A DNA stretch of 64,000 nt, taken from the NCBI GenBank assembly GCA_963971285.1, contig OZ020254.1:3906001-3970000 (forward strand), read 5' to 3'. The position numbers were made by a program, and so were the translations under genes. The notes under the pieces are model-generated. The model made no database searches and was not told where the DNA came from. It worked only from the letters and a program-made list of their open reading frames with translations. The DNA comes from Astropecten irregularis (Eukaryota > Echinodermata > Asteroidea > Paxillosida > Astropectinidae). Below are positions 48,259-59,312 of this stretch, in pieces (within the stretch, counting starts at the first letter, position 1; every line of letters starts with the position of its first letter).

Positions 48259-51200
48259 GCTGGCAGGACTCATAATACAGACATTTTCCCATTGTTTGAT
48301 CACTTTGATGAATGAAAAGGATACCGAAATGGTCTTTTGCATTTATGTGATTCACAATGTACAAAAGCCAGAAAAATAAAGACAGGAAAAGAGGTCAGAC
48401 AGATTGTGAGGTAATTTCAAACGTCTGCTGTACGTTATTTCTCCGACCACAACATGTCTGGTTTACATGTAGAGGCCTACAGTACATAAGATGAAAATAA
48501 GCTATAAAAAGTATGTATTGTATGCCCCTACATGTAATTACTGTATGTCTAAAAATACAAGTAATATGGACAGAGCCTCCATAATTAGAACATTGTGGTC
48601 CAATATAAACTACCCACACAAAAGACAAAGCATTTAAGGCTATGTACAGTACATGTAGGCCTATATGTACATGTACATGTAGCTTTGAAACATGCTACAG
48701 ACCTAGCGATATCCAAACAATCCACTATGTCATCATTAGTGATGATTAATGATGTAATAAGTGGCACGCACCACCAGCCTAATAATATCTGTGTAAGTAG
48801 GCCAAGCTAGGCCAGCATTGTAATTCAGATTGTTCTCACATTGTCAGTATTCATATATTCAAGTACCATTCATGTAGCATTCCATCAAACCCTCCTATTC
48901 AAACTGCAACAATCTAGTGTCATTGTTTTGGAGTGTTGGGGGGGGGGGGTATGTAGGAGGGGGGGGGGGGGTTGACAAATATGAGTCACTGATATGGAGA
49001 CTGAGAGAGTGGTATAAATGTGAGTGTGGGCGGGACTTGAAAAACAAAACAAAAAACCATCCAGAAATTATCCGCTAACCGAAAAGTCGTGCTTACGGAT
49101 ACCATGAAATAGATTTTAGGCATAGCAGTGCCCATAAGCACAAAAATAGGCCGTAACGGATTCCATGAAATTGGGTCCATGTTGGTTTCAAAACCTCGAC
49201 ATCCAGTGTATATAGAAGCTGGTGTGGATAACGAACTAGCGCATGATTCCTAAGGTACATTGGAATTCTGCGCCAACAGAGTTGCAATGTGGATGGGCGG
49301 TCATCATTGTAAAGGATCTAAGAGGCACAAACTCCTCCACGGTGAAACTCTGTAATAGTAAGTCTTTCACATAGCTGAGAGTTGTCATTTTAAGCCAGTC
49401 CAGGCCTGGGCCTTCCCCCTCCTCCCTTCCACAGAGGGGATGTCAGTTGCCTGATGAGTCAGCTACAGGGGGCAGGTAGTTCACTTCCCAGCCCAAGTGG
49501 TCTGCACATCACCACCTCCTGTATATTATTAAACCAGGTATCCACCTAGTAAGAGGGGCCCAGCCAGTCAAGGTCACAGCTCCACCACTGCATCAATCAT
49601 CACATTAATCCAAAAGGAAAAAGCTCTTTCCAAGTTCGGAATTTTCAAATAAACTCCAAGCTCTCTCTCTCTGGCTGGGGCCCTTCTACTCCCTCTTTAA
49701 AACAGGGGAAAAGGTATGTCTGGGACTGACACTAAGCAAAATATTTGTCTGAGCCACTGACATTGAGAACATTCATCAAAGGGGTGGGAACGAGAAGAGC
49801 GTGTGACCTTCATTTGCTTGGGCAACAGAGGACGGCCTTTACAAGGTGCCTTCTGTCACTGGTGAGCTGGACTGATTTTGAGGATGCGCTGTTTTCAAGC
49901 ATGGACAATTTATGTTTCTGACCATCCTTCCCCATCTGTCAAACGAATGTGTTCATCTGAGCTGGTTGGCCTGGACCCTCTGAGCTGAAACCAGCCAATC
50001 GTTTTCGGGTTTTGCTTAGCCGAAATGAAGAGAACTCCCTACAAGTCACAACAAACCCTTCATGCCCTGCTGACCTAAAAAATGACATAAACTTCTGAAT
50101 AAGATTGTTACAAATCATCTTCTCAATTTCCTAAAACAATTTGTTTTATCAGGACTTACAAAGTCTTGTCCATTCGGTCATCACAGTTCAGGGGAATTTT
50201 TTCTTTCTTTTATTTGAAACAACAGATTAGCGTATGCAGTAGACAAAAAAGGCCCTAACCCCTCTCTCAGCATAACTCCATAGCTGGAACTCCCCTGACA
50301 GAAAATAATGACCCTCAACTGTGCTTTCGTCTTCCCCTCCTTCATATTAATGCAACTCCAACAAAACCACATGTGACAAAATCAGCAATTTCCCGTACAA
50401 AAAAAGAAAAGAAAACGGTAGACGCCTCCCCCCCCCCCCCCCTCCTCCCTCGGTCCTAATCAGAAAAAAAAAATTGCTTACTCAAGCTGCAGGGTGGCGG
50501 TGCACTTTCTTCCCCTCAAATGCTAGCCAGGGAGGGAGTGAGTGTGGTGGGGGTATGTTCCCCATGGGAACATGACACAGACTGCGTGCTCCGCGTGCAA
50601 GAACATAACTCATGTTGAACTTGAGGGGAGGGGGGGGGGGGTACAACTTGGACATTTTTTTTTTGGTTTGGCATGGTTGAGAGAGATAAAACAGGTATGT
50701 TTAATCAAAAATGACAAGCTGGATTCGGGGAGCTGGAGAGAGGGAAAGGGGTTTTAAAAAAAAAAACTGGTGCCCAAAGTTGCTGGTTATTTTCATTTGC
50801 AAGCTTTTTCAGGAGGAGCTGTGCGGGTGTTTGGTTTCACAGAAAGCCATACCCCCTGCGCCTGCCTCGGAAAAAGAGGTCAAAGCCACCACATTTTTGG
50901 TAAACCTTCAAGCTGGCTCGGATTGCCGATGAAATAGTGCTTCCAATTGCCAAAATGGAAAAAGAAAATGTGGTCATGTAAAGGAAGAGAGCAAGAGTTT
51001 CTATGTTGAGGTCCCCTCAGAAGAGAGGGAAGGGGGTGGGGGTGCAATGGACTATTTGAAACTTCCTGACCAAACAAGTCACAATAGCCAAATGCATGAG
51101 TGCCATTATTACCCAGGTCAAGTAACTATCAAACACACACACACACACTGGGTGGCTCTTCTGAGCGTAGCTCGTGAAAACTGTAGACACACATCGTTGG

Positions 51201-51539
51201 GAATTGCCCCGGACAATGTCTGAACCCATCCACTGATACCACCCTTTATTGTTTGCATTTGTACAGTGCAGCAGTATATCTAGCATCAATTGGCATTCAT
51301 ATGTCCTGATGGACAGATGGCGTACACTCTCCCGTATAATAGGAGGCCTTATGTATGTGTACCAATTCAATTTCATGAGTGCACAGGACACCCTTCGCTT
51401 AGCCGTGCGTACTTACATACAATGTGTTCTGGGTGCTCAAACATTCACTGATCCTGGGCAGCAGCTTGCTAGCCCCTCTAAAGGACATGAACCTTTATAG
51501 TGCTACATGCAGCCAAGGTAATACTCACTATGTAACATT

Positions 51540-51840
51540 TGGGTATGTGCATACATGTGCATACATGTATATCTGAGTACATGTATGTTGGCCTACATGT
51601 ACGAGCAGGTGCATTTCAGGGTAGGCCTACACGTATCTCTAATTATTTGTCTTGCAGTATTTTATTTTTGAGTACATGTAGGCATATACATGTACACTAT
51701 ACAAGTAGGCCTACATCAATCTCTGCTTGCATTATCATATTGTGCCTTCGAGTGGACAGTGATTACAGAATCTGAGATCAAACAAAGTGTATCTCTGTAC
51801 ATGTAGGCCTACATTTGAGTCCAGTATGTAGGCCTATTCA
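51540..51840. repeat. Cluster of ACATGT and TAGGCCTA palindromes
   Basis: Words such as TACATGTA, GTAGGCCTACA and ACATGTACA recur at least ten times in 300 bp. The same words are dispersed singly across the window. Confidence 0.6.
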
Positions 51841-51940
51841 GAATACATTCAATCCTTCAAGTACTGTAATGGTACCAGTATCTCTGAGTATTATGGTTTG
51901 AATGTATGAATGGCTCAATGGCTTCTGACTGCTAAAAAAA

Positions 51941-52090
51941 CAAAGATAATTGACTATAATGTGGGACATCGCCAACATAGGGCTGGATAGCTTAGCCGGT
52001 AAGAGCACCTGTACGGTATTCCGGAGGTCGCTGGTTCCAATCCAGCTCCAGTCAATTTTCCTTTGTTCACTTTCAATTCATGGCTAAAAG
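51941..52090 (+). repeat. Dispersed repeat containing a tRNA-like fold (51981-52053)
   Basis: A 73-nt segment folds like a tRNA. The acceptor GGCTGGA pairs with TCCAGTC, the D stem GCTT pairs with GAGC-type bases, and the T stem GCTGG pairs with CCAGC around TTCCAAT. The anticodon stem has two mismatches and position 33 is C, so it is unlikely to be a working tRNA. Boxes A and B for RNA polymerase III are recognisable. The same repeat, inverted, is at 39193-39068, and similarity continues upstream of the tRNA-like part in both. Confidence 0.6.
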
Positions 52091-52946
52091 AAAAGTATAA
52101 CATTTTGGTACCCTTGCCTTACATTTAAATTTTAACAAGTTCAACAGATAAAAGGGGCATCCTTCTTCAGTCTGGCATCCAGCTCGCTCCAATGCTTCAT
52201 TAATCAGTCAAAGCACAGGGTACCTTGCTATTGATTATAATAGCGTAGCCAAAAAAAAAAAAAAAACCTCATGCATCAGCAAGAGAAATGCAAATCAACC
52301 GTCAGCGCCCATGCATGCATGCATGTGATATGGAACATGGAGCACAAAGCCCCTAGCATCAGATGAACCCATTATCATGATGATGGATGTGTATGTGTAG
52401 CCTACAGACAGTGTATTCACTTGCTCACATTCAGAGTGTCACAACATCCCAGTCCCCTCCCCCACCCACAGTCAACTATTATAACTGCCTTATTTTGGTC
52501 AGGGACATCTGTGCTTTCCCTTTCACAGACACACACAGTCAGTCACAAAGGGGAGCGAAAGAATGAGAGAAACAAAATCGTGTCACAGATTGATAAGTGA
52601 AAACGCAGCTTTTTAATATAATGTGGTGCTGGTACTACCAGTAGAATAAAAAAAAGAAGACATAGACTGACATGGACTATTTATAGCACTGGCTGGGTTT
52701 GATCGTCATTGATTATTGCACTGGAACGCTTGATGCCATGACGTGACGTAGGAATAGTAAGTATTATTAACAAAGGAAGGTGCCCAGGCATAAAATGTGC
52801 TTTGGTGATTGCATAGCAATTAATATCAGGTGTATAAAACACACAACGACTTGCTCAGCGTGATATAGGGCCTACATTTTTACCATAAGGGAATTAAATT
52901 CTGTAACACTGTCCAGTATCAACATTATAAATTTGTTTTAGTATTA

Positions 52947-53319
52947 CAGAGGAATGTCGCAATAACGAAAATTGACGGGATGTACAGATATTGTCCGTTA
53001 TAGTGGTCGTTCGTTATAGTGAATTAAAGAACCATATTGGGTATGTATTATACAGGAATGAAATTGATCAATGATTAGACTACATGTACATGTATCTGAA
53101 AACAACTAACAGAGGGCATAACAAATCTGAAAATCTTTTGAAAAAAAAAGATCTTCTGAAAAAAGACTTTTGTACACAGCCAGTGAAGAAAAAATCTGAA
53201 ATCAGATACAAATCTGAGAAATCTCATCCCTGATTGTAAACAAAACTTGGGAGCCAAAGATGATGTTGAGTATAGCCAACCAACGGTACAGCGGTGATCG
53301 TTATAGTGGCATTCCATTG
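52947..53319. mobile_element. TA-flanked CAGTGRAACG-family element, longer relative
   Basis: The left end is CAGAGGAATGTCGCAATAAC and the right end GTTATAGTGGCATTCCATTG, with TA on both sides. It shares GGGAGCCAAAGATGATGTT with 46795-46974. It holds about 190 bp of extra sequence in the middle, possibly a nested insertion. Confidence 0.5.
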
Positions 53320-55350
53320 TAGGCCTATTTAACAGCCGAAAAAAGGTCAAATATTGTGTGTCTTGTTCTGTTCTCAGCAATAGAGAAAAAAAAACAAATC
53401 CGTAAAATTTTGCCATGCTTGGGCAAAGTGCCTACCTGCAAAAAAAAAAAAAAATGTGTGTGGGCATTCAATATTTAACCAGAGAATTGGCCATGGAAAC
53501 AAACAAGCTGTGCACACAGGAACCATAAATATTTCATCTGTTGTGGAATTGGTGCTGTGTGGCATTGAGGCAGGCAGGGCACTGGCAATAAGCCCAGTTT
53601 AGTTTGTGGTGATGTAGAGTGTAGGTCTATCCACAACAACCACTCACCAGCCAGCCTGAAGGATGACACTTGACCCCCAACCACTGAGCATTTTGGGAGT
53701 AGGAGGGTTATAATTACCTGCACTACACCTTGCACCAGACTCTCTTGCCAATGCCAAGCCTTGGATGGCCAGGGGGATATTTTACACCACCGGGGCTTAG
53801 TCAGAGAAGCCAATTCAAAACCAGGCCAAATATTGCATCAATCACTGGGTTGAAATCAGAGTCTCTGGGTTCAAACGAGCTCTGCTGGTGTGAGGTGGAG
53901 TGAGATGAAAAAAAGAGGGCAGTCTGGATGCTGGATGCAGTTGATATCAGGCCACAGGGAAGAGAGAGAGAGAGAGAGGGGGGAGAGGCCTGGCCATCAC
54001 CTCCAGCCTGGCTAGGGAATTCAGGCTATTGGCACTGCTGGGTCATAACGATGATTATGGCGGGCGATGACAAGCCGGAATGACTCTCAGTGGCCAGCCT
54101 GCAAACTCCCCCAGCGGATTTTTTTATTGTTGTTGGCAGGAAAAATATGGTCAGAGGTTACAAGTCACTTGGTTGAAAAAAAAAAGGGTTGCTAAAAGGT
54201 AAAGGTGTGGACAGACTACACTGAGTGAAACTCTCTGTGCTCTACATTTTCAACTTGAACCATCACTCCAACCTTTGTACAATGGGCGATGGTCAAAGAT
54301 TAAAACATACAATATTACAATTCAAAAGGTGGTCTTTTGTTCTTGTATTTTTTGTAACAATTCAGCCTATTTCATTCAAACAAGAATGAATTCTTGACTT
54401 GATTTTGCCGGACATTTGAGCCCAGTGACCAGATATACATGTAAGGGCAATAATTTGTTTGCATTGTCCAGTGCAAGTCTGCCCAGGTTGAATACACACT
54501 GAATTCATCTTTAGATTTTTTTAATTTTCTTTCAAGGACAAACTGGGCCATTCATACTCCTTACTTCAGAAATAAGACCCTGCTTCTTGCCTTTTCCAAT
54601 CACCAGCTTATTGAATCCAAGGTCGGAACATGATGCAAAGGATCTGATCAATGGCTTGCCCCTACACTACAGTACAAAACTACATGAAAGCATGCCTTGT
54701 GAGGACCGATCACAATAGATTGAATATGTCTCCACAGGGAAATTCTTAAGGTGTTGGCCTATTTATAGGTCTCCACAAGGTTTTCAATTTTCTTTTTCAC
54801 TTGGAATTTCTGAGGTATACTTATCTCGCAATGAGAAGATTTTCAGGGACATTCACCAGAAATGTCAAGTCAACCCAGGAAAGTGATTCTGGTTCAATTG
54901 GAAGTGATTTCAATTCTGCTCTTTCGGAAGTGTTCATATTAGTACACAAAAACAAAGCCATGTCTCCACAAGGATACGTATTCCGGTATGTCGTGTCCAT
55001 GTATGGCACTGGCCAATCACATGGTACACCCTAATCTTATTCATTTACTGTATTTACCCAGTTAATAATCCCAGTTTAATCTGTGCTTTATCAGCAATTG
55101 TACATATACGTGTACATAGTTGCATGAAGGTCATCCACTGTACATGTACAGCATGCAAACTACACACTGGTACATGTAAATTTACATACAGAAAAGGCTT
55201 GATTTCAACATCTGTACTTTGCGTATTAGTTACGCAACATTTCGTGAAATCGGCTCAGCATTCTGATGGCCAGTTGGGCATTCACGCAACCAGTAGAGAA
55301 CATAAACCGATGTATACCGATCTCGGAAACAGTAAGAGCCAAGAAGGCAA

Positions 55351-55500
55351 CGACTGCATTGCACACTCCTCATGACCTCATTCAAGAGAGAGAGTAGTCC
55401 CTTTAAATATCAGCTCAAACGCTGGCTCTTCTCCCTCGCCAAGTCCAACCACTAAAGATTGATTTAAATAGACCACAGCGCCATGAATTGAAAATGCATG
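55351..55500 (+). mobile_element. Possible LINE (CR1/L2-type) 3' end fragment
   Basis: A plus-strand frame ends SPFKYQLKRWLFSLAKSNH then stop at 55453-55455. Reverse transcriptase frames of CR1/L2-like LINEs often end in a similar SFKxxLKxxLF motif. About 30 bp further on is ACAGCGCCATGAAT, like the CGCCTTGA-type motif near the 3' end of those elements. Only this short piece is visible. Confidence 0.35.
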
Positions 55501-56076
55501 CAAGTCAGGGTATAGGCCTACATATGCAGAATCCATGAGGGGCCTTGGGCTGGACTTGCCCGCAATCAGCTCTTTACTAGGTCAATTCCCCCCTCTCTCT
55601 CTCTTATCCTTGTTATCAAGGTAATATTTCATTGCCATTGGGACAGATCTAGGGTGGCTGATTAGCCGGGCAAATGTGGATGCCAAAGGAGATTCATGTA
55701 CAGATCCATACGACCAGGGCTGCTGTGGTGGGGTGTGGGGGTCAGCATTAAATGATTTGCGAGGTCGGTCAAAAGCTAGTTTCTCTTCCCCCATCGCCTT
55801 ACTCTGGATTTACAAACTAGTTCAGGAGTTCGCTAATGAGGTTCATGAATCTGACCAGGCTTCCTTATAGTTCAAGGCTATATCGTCCAAATGGCTTGAA
55901 ATATGTTCGTAGTTGCGTTTAAAGCAAAGCGGGCAAAATGTAAGCTACTGCTTGAATAAATGTGAATAACACTTTAGTAAAAGGTGTATTCTTATGCAAA
56001 CAATTAATTACCCTTCACCGGTGTAGATAAGCATGTCACTAAATGCTTTTTGCGAGCATATGAAAAAATCATGCAC

Positions 56077-56149
56077 TGGCTCAGGTGGGATTCGAACCAT
56101 GACCTCCTGCTTACTAGTGCAGATGCTATTCCCGCTTGGCCACCAAGCT
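56077..56149 (-). repeat. tRNA-like sequence, degenerate
   Basis: The minus strand has box A TGGCCAAGCGGG and box B GGTTCGAATCC. AGCTTGG at the 5' end can pair with CTGAGCC in six of seven positions, counting two G-U pairs. The T stem is broken and the anticodon loop has eight bases, so it is more likely a tRNA relic or a SINE head than a functional tRNA. Confidence 0.45.
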
Positions 56150-56895
56150 AGCTGGGGTCAGCGGAGTGAATCAAATCAAGAGGTATATTCTTTTAGGCCA
56201 GGGCAAAATCGGGTTTTTCGGTAACTGGGAACCCAAATGTTCAGATTATCAGGTACCCAGACACCAGCAATTCAACGTAAAACATGAGGAAATAAGAACC
56301 TGGAAGTACGAAATGAATCTATTTATAGTTCCACTCCTGCTTTACATATAGGATAAACAGTTCAGACCCAGTTAAGCCTGACAACTACGGTAAGTGCTAA
56401 GGCAGCTTGATTCTGACCAGATTACAACTGGCTGAGCTAGAGACACTAACCAAAACCTGAACTCCTCCATCTCACTACACCTGGGTCCCCGCCAAGACCT
56501 CTGGACAACTCCTGAAACACAACAGGTGCACCGGCTGTAAGGGGACAGACCCCGGTGCTGCATTTACACAACAGGAAAAAAGTTGTCAGAAGTTGTTTGT
56601 GACTCACGGAGCAAAAAGGGACCAGTCCCTCCAGCAAGAACTGAACGGCTGGCTTGTGGTTGGAACGGAGTCAGCACGAGAGGAAGGGAGGTCGAGAGGA
56701 CAAGGGCTTCCTCTACTCATTTGGACGTTATTTCTTGGAGGGGGAAGAAGAGGGGTGCATCTGTATAATATCATCATCATCCACTAGCTTGTGAGATGCT
56801 TTCCATCAATTTGTCCCACGGATGCTTCTTCTCAAAGCCCCTAAATCAGAAAATGAAGAAGACTTCATTCGGTCCCCCTCAGGATTGAGACTTAC

Positions 56896-57054
56896 CAAAG
56901 CCGGCCAGAGGATGTTGCTCGGGCGTGAGCTGTATGGATCCACTCGGTGTCCCCACACGATGGTCTTCTCTACCAGGAAGACCTGATGGGCTTCATCCTG
57001 GACTCGTACCCACTCGCGCTTCTCCCAGTCTAGACCATCAAACTCCACGTACAC
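56896..57054 (-). CDS. JMJD1C: JMJD1C-like exon: N-terminal VYVEFD-EWEKREWV segment
   Basis: This is a 159-nt exon (53 codons, phase 0 at both ends). The acceptor is tgcacag at 57055-57061 and the donor gtaag starts at 56895. The translation begins VYVEFDGLDWEKREWV and ends SNILWPAL. Vertebrate JMJD1C has the near-identical stretch VYVEFDDLEWEKREWV close to its N-terminus, followed by a segment ending in WPAL. This is the conserved N-terminal domain of KDM3 proteins, upstream of the zinc finger and JmjC domain. The exon has no initiator methionine of its own: the first codon is GTG, read as valine after splicing. An upstream exon must supply the start and the basic GKR/WRAG-type leader. No frameshift or in-frame stop is seen. 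Confidence 0.93.
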
Positions 57055-59276
57055 CTGTGCAGGAGATGAGAGAGAAAGAGAGACTAAGTTTTAAACATGG
57101 CTGATATTAGAAACAGTCCAACCAAGAAATACTTGGGCAAGGCCGCTGAGGGTAACTGAAGTCTAGCCTGTGACCCTCATTCAGCTGTTGATGGATAGGA
57201 GAAGGGATACAAAATAATAAATTGACATAGTTCCAGCTTCACCTCTTAAAGCAGGCACCATGCATTCAACTTTGTACCAGTGGAAAGCACAAGCAAAAGG
57301 TACAGCTTCTATAAGATTCAAATTATCAGGACCACCATACAGAATGGCCTTGACCGTCGAGGTTCATAAATATAATATCCATCATACCAACAGGTGTGCA
57401 CCAAGACCAAGTACATGTACCTATAAAAGTCTGTACAAATCCAATGTCTCCAGCAGAAGGTGCAAGTTTCTGTTCACTGTATTCCCTAGACATCTCCGTA
57501 TGTGGTAACCTGTAATCCCACACTAAGCCAAACCCCTGATCACACTCTTTTTCCCTTTCTCTGAGACTGCTGCTAGTGCCAGGGGTACATACAGGTCACA
57601 CAAGAAAATATAGCCTACGATGACAATGTACAGTACAAGGCAGGCATACAGCGCTAGTATGACTGAGTCAGGCTGGGTGGGTTCATGGCTTGCAAAACAG
57701 CCCAAAGGGCTTGGGTCCCAGTACATTACAAGTATTATATACTCCTACATCAGCCAGTGCGAAGTTCAAGGATTGTGTTTTTCTTCTAGTGCAGGCTGGT
57801 TTGGGGGGGGGGGGGGGGGGGTGTTGCATGAGACTGCACACAATGGTGGTCTTTGTGTTGGCGGGGTCACACAGATGTGTCAAACGCTGCCTATTGGTTA
57901 GGTGATTGGCTGAGCAAATGGTGGCTGGGATCTGCTTTCATGTTATGACTTAGGGGATCACCTCCAAATATTCTCATTTATAAATAAACTGTTCTTTTCT
58001 TCCTTTCTTTCCACCTCAAACAAGTTATTTTCTCTTCAAATCATGAACAAATGTCCAGTGCCGGGACAAGCATTCAGACAATATTGTACAAATCATTACC
58101 AGCAATATGATTTTCAATTGCATGAAAACACGACATTGTAAAAATCGTAAACAGCATTGTGATTTAACACACCTGTCTGAAAACAGACTTGTCTCAAAGA
58201 TCTCTCAAAATCTGTACTGTAGTCCATTTGCCGGTCTACAATTTTGGATTTTGGAAATATGCTGCCAGTACTAGTAAAATAAAAACCAAGAATACATGTA
58301 CGGGTATCTCCTTACATAGGCCTACTACGTTTATCAGTGAATTTACTGTACACAGGAAGAAGCTGCCTAGTGATCAAGCCGTGTTGAAAGAGTTATCGCC
58401 ACGAATAGCAGAGCAGGGGAATGTGTGGAGAATGCAGTTAAGAGATTGCTTCAGATTGTGAATACCATACGCCAGGGCCTTCCACGGCCAACGATCTAAG
58501 AACCATGCTGTGTGCCTCTACCCCTCTCTCTCAAAAGATGAAAAAAGCGAGGATTCCAATCGCCGCCGCCTCTTTTCACATGGCGCATAACAAGGAGCGG
58601 TAGTACAAAAACCCACAAGGCCTGCTCGCTAAGCGCCGCTTAAAAGTTAACCCAATCCCGTTCCTTTATCAACTCCCCACAGAGCATCTCTCAACTCTCC
58701 CTCCCCTTCTTATGGTATTTTTTTTTTCCTCCCCAGTCTTCTGTAAAGCACGGCAGGGCCATTGAATCTGGATCAATTATGCCCAGCGCATTTAGTGTCT
58801 GAATAGGGGGTGCCATTTACGGCCCAATGCACGGCTGGACTGCGTTGCATGCAGCAGCAGCAAAGCGGGTTGGGTTGAATTGAATTGAATCGGCTAGACT
58901 CCCATGTTTGTCTATCTGCGGCTAATCCTGAACAACAACCCAAGAGTAGAGGGGGGAGGTGGGGGTGAGTGAGTGAGGGGAAATGAAACTGGTAGGCAAC
59001 ATGCCTTCTAGTGCAAAAACACCCACTTCAATACGGAGCCTGTTTTGATTAGCAATGGTAGAGACTAGAGAGGCAAGAAGACCATGTGAGGGACTGGGTG
59101 AGAGGAATACAGCAATTAAGTTACCCCTAAAGATCATTCGTCCTGGCACAAACATTTAAATGTTTGGTTTGGTTTTCTCCACACAAAATCACAACAATCA
59201 CAAAGAAAAACAGAAATAATGCCCTAAATAAATATAATTTATGACAGACAAGCAAATAAATAGGCCCTCTATTGAC

Positions 59277-59279
<3 letters not shown>

Positions 59280-59309
<30 letters not shown>
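59280..59309 (+). repeat. T30 homopolymer
   Basis: This is an uninterrupted T run of about 30 bases. It could be the tail of an old minus-strand retroposon, but no body is recognisable to its right. Confidence 0.8.

Positions 59310-59312
<3 letters not shown>

Larger units (their letters stand above)
46675..56895 (-). other. JMJD1C intron, 10.2 kb
   Basis: The ends are GT/AG on the minus strand. It contains two CAGTGRAACG-type TA-flanked elements, a three-copy 25-bp tandem repeat (48184-48258), long G or C runs (48940-48973, 50430-50445, 50630-50641), a cluster of TAGGCCTA/ACATGT palindromes (51540-51840), a well-folding tRNA-like sequence (51981-52053), a second tRNA-like sequence (56077-56149), and a possible LINE 3' end (55351-55500). 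No protein exon is seen. Confidence 0.75.
1..57054 (-). other. JMJD1C: JMJD1C/KDM3-type gene locus, partial, open at both ends
   Basis: Five minus-strand exons spaced over 44 kb spell successive parts of the N-terminal region of a JMJD1C-like protein, in the expected order. KDM3 proteins are nuclear Fe(II)/2-oxoglutarate JmjC proteins acting on histone H3K9 methylation; JMJD1C itself is a debated demethylase and transcriptional cofactor. The catalytic domain is not in this window. Visible introns are about 10.2, 20.6, 7.1 and 5.2 kb. The initiator exon must lie right of 64000 or be unrecognised in 57055-64000, and all exons after the Lys-rich one lie left of 13120. Family assignment rests on remembered similarity to vertebrate JMJD1C, which fits better than KDM3B in the fourth exon. 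Many invertebrates may have a single KDM3 gene, so the symbol is a best-ortholog label. Confidence 0.82.
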
